Shown piece by piece: positions 43,524 through 43,912 of a stretch of 43,912 nucleotides of DNA (positions are counted from its first letter, which is position 1; each line of letters begins with the position of its first letter). Origin of the DNA: Pseudomonas sp. (GTDB lineage Bacteria > Pseudomonadota > Gammaproteobacteria > Pseudomonadales > Pseudomonadaceae); the NCBI RefSeq assembly GCF_030684895.1, contig NZ_JAUXXP010000082.1, positions 1 to 43,912 on the forward strand, given 5' to 3'. Made by a program: the position numbers and the translations under genes. The notes under the pieces are model-generated. The model was not told the DNA's origin. It searched no databases and saw nothing but the letters and a program-made list of their open reading frames with translations.

Positions 43524-43843
43524 TTCCAGCCCCTCACAACCTAACAATTTATTAGAATAAAAGCACCAAGTAAAACCACTGATTGCGTCCGATGAAATTT
43601 ACGTCACGGACTAAGTTTTCAACTACATCCAAACCAGAAAAACAATCGAGAAACGGGAAAAATAGCGGCGACATTCGGAAAAATAAGAGATGGGTTAAAG
43701 CACCGTTACAGCGAGAAACTACTTGGAGGCCAAGTGACTGTCTAGGCAGCGAGTCGAAAAAGTGTCGAAATCACTAGGGAAATTCTGAAGAAGACTTCCT
43801 GATTTTGGCAAAATACCCCGGATTCCACCCGCTGAGTTTTCCG

Positions 43844-43912
43844 ATGAAGCAGATGACCTTCGCCGATGCCGAGTACGCCGGCAAGCGCAAGCAGACCCGC
43901 AAAGAGTTGTTC
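43844..43912 (+). mobile_element. IS5-family transposase, N-terminal fragment cut by the window end
   Basis: ATG at 43844 starts MKQMTFADAEYAGKRKQTRK, which I recognise as the opening of IS5-group transposases (MTFADAEYAGKRKQTRKE...). The element's left end may be near 43777 (GGGAAATTCTGAAG next to CTAG), but the inverted repeats cannot be confirmed because the other end is outside the window. The 320 bp between it and the AT-rich gene (43524-43843) contain no gene I can support. Confidence 0.8.

Noticed and set aside
39412..43770. TTTCGACACTT near 39414 and its reverse complement near 43760 as possible att sites
   Set aside because: Only 11 bp and in inverted orientation, whereas att sites are direct repeats; the one in the first copy also forms a local GACACTT/AAGTGTC hairpin.
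43583..43777. A 64-codon basic frame before the IS element
   Set aside because: Very biased composition (K, R, S, T, N), no convincing ribosome binding site and no recognisable features.

Overview
The window looks like a chromosomal segment of a Pseudomonas species. G+C is high across about 1-39 kb. The gene families are typical of the genus: class I fumarase, a ColRS-like two-component pair, the lldR/lldP/lldD/dld lactate locus, and a tmRNA whose tag reads ANDENYEGYALAA. I cannot name the species from the sequence alone. All family names come from reading the translations; no database search was run.

Layout. (1) 0.26-1.8 kb: fumarase with its own terminator. (2) 1.8-8.3 kb: an envelope phospholipid module. 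A leftward operon (LtaS-type sulfatase-fold transferase, PAP2 phosphatase, exported dual-specificity phosphatase, small lipoprotein) is divergent from a ColR/ColS-like pair, followed by diacylglycerol kinase. Near-identical four-part 11-bp direct repeats precede both the transferase operon and dgkA, so the regulator probably controls both. (3) 8.5-14.7 kb: assorted single genes: an SH3/coiled-coil membrane protein, a frameshifted Fic toxin with its antitoxin, an FKBP isomerase, a MarR regulator divergent from a DMT exporter, a DUF4917 protein, a ribbon-helix-helix protein, a DJ-1/PfpI protein, and two palindromic intergenic repeats. (4) 14.9-19.2 kb: a tight five-gene operon (thermostable-hemolysin/GNAT-like protein, acyl-AMP ligase, haem-oxygenase-like diiron oxidase, SDR, exported TPR protein) that looks like an uncharacterised acyl-modifying pathway. 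(5) 19.4-28.4 kb: a QseBC/PmrAB-type two-component system, then the lactate utilisation locus with a palindromic operator and a possible 27-codon leader ORF before lldP. (6) 28.5-35.4 kb: a leftward redox operon (GMC oxidoreductase, aldehyde dehydrogenase, Old Yellow Enzyme homologue with altered active-site residues, catalase-related protein, ABM-domain membrane protein) with a LysR regulator upstream. (7) 35.6-38.8 kb: a small exported protein and a large hybrid sensor kinase.

(8) 38.97-43.9 kb: tmRNA (ssrA) followed by an accessory region. It holds two small membrane-protein genes, the 3' end of a tyrosine integrase fused to the start of another phage gene, two small HTH/excisionase-like genes, a divergent repressor, a gene with a seven-copy CAGG tract that appears switched out of frame, an AT-rich 395-codon gene of unknown function, and the start of an IS5-family transposase running off the window. 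The gene order suggests a Pf-like (inovirus) prophage at ssrA that lost its replication and structural genes by internal deletion but kept its immunity end and cargo. The best candidates for something undescribed are the diiron-oxidase operon, the phase-variable gene and the AT-rich cargo gene.
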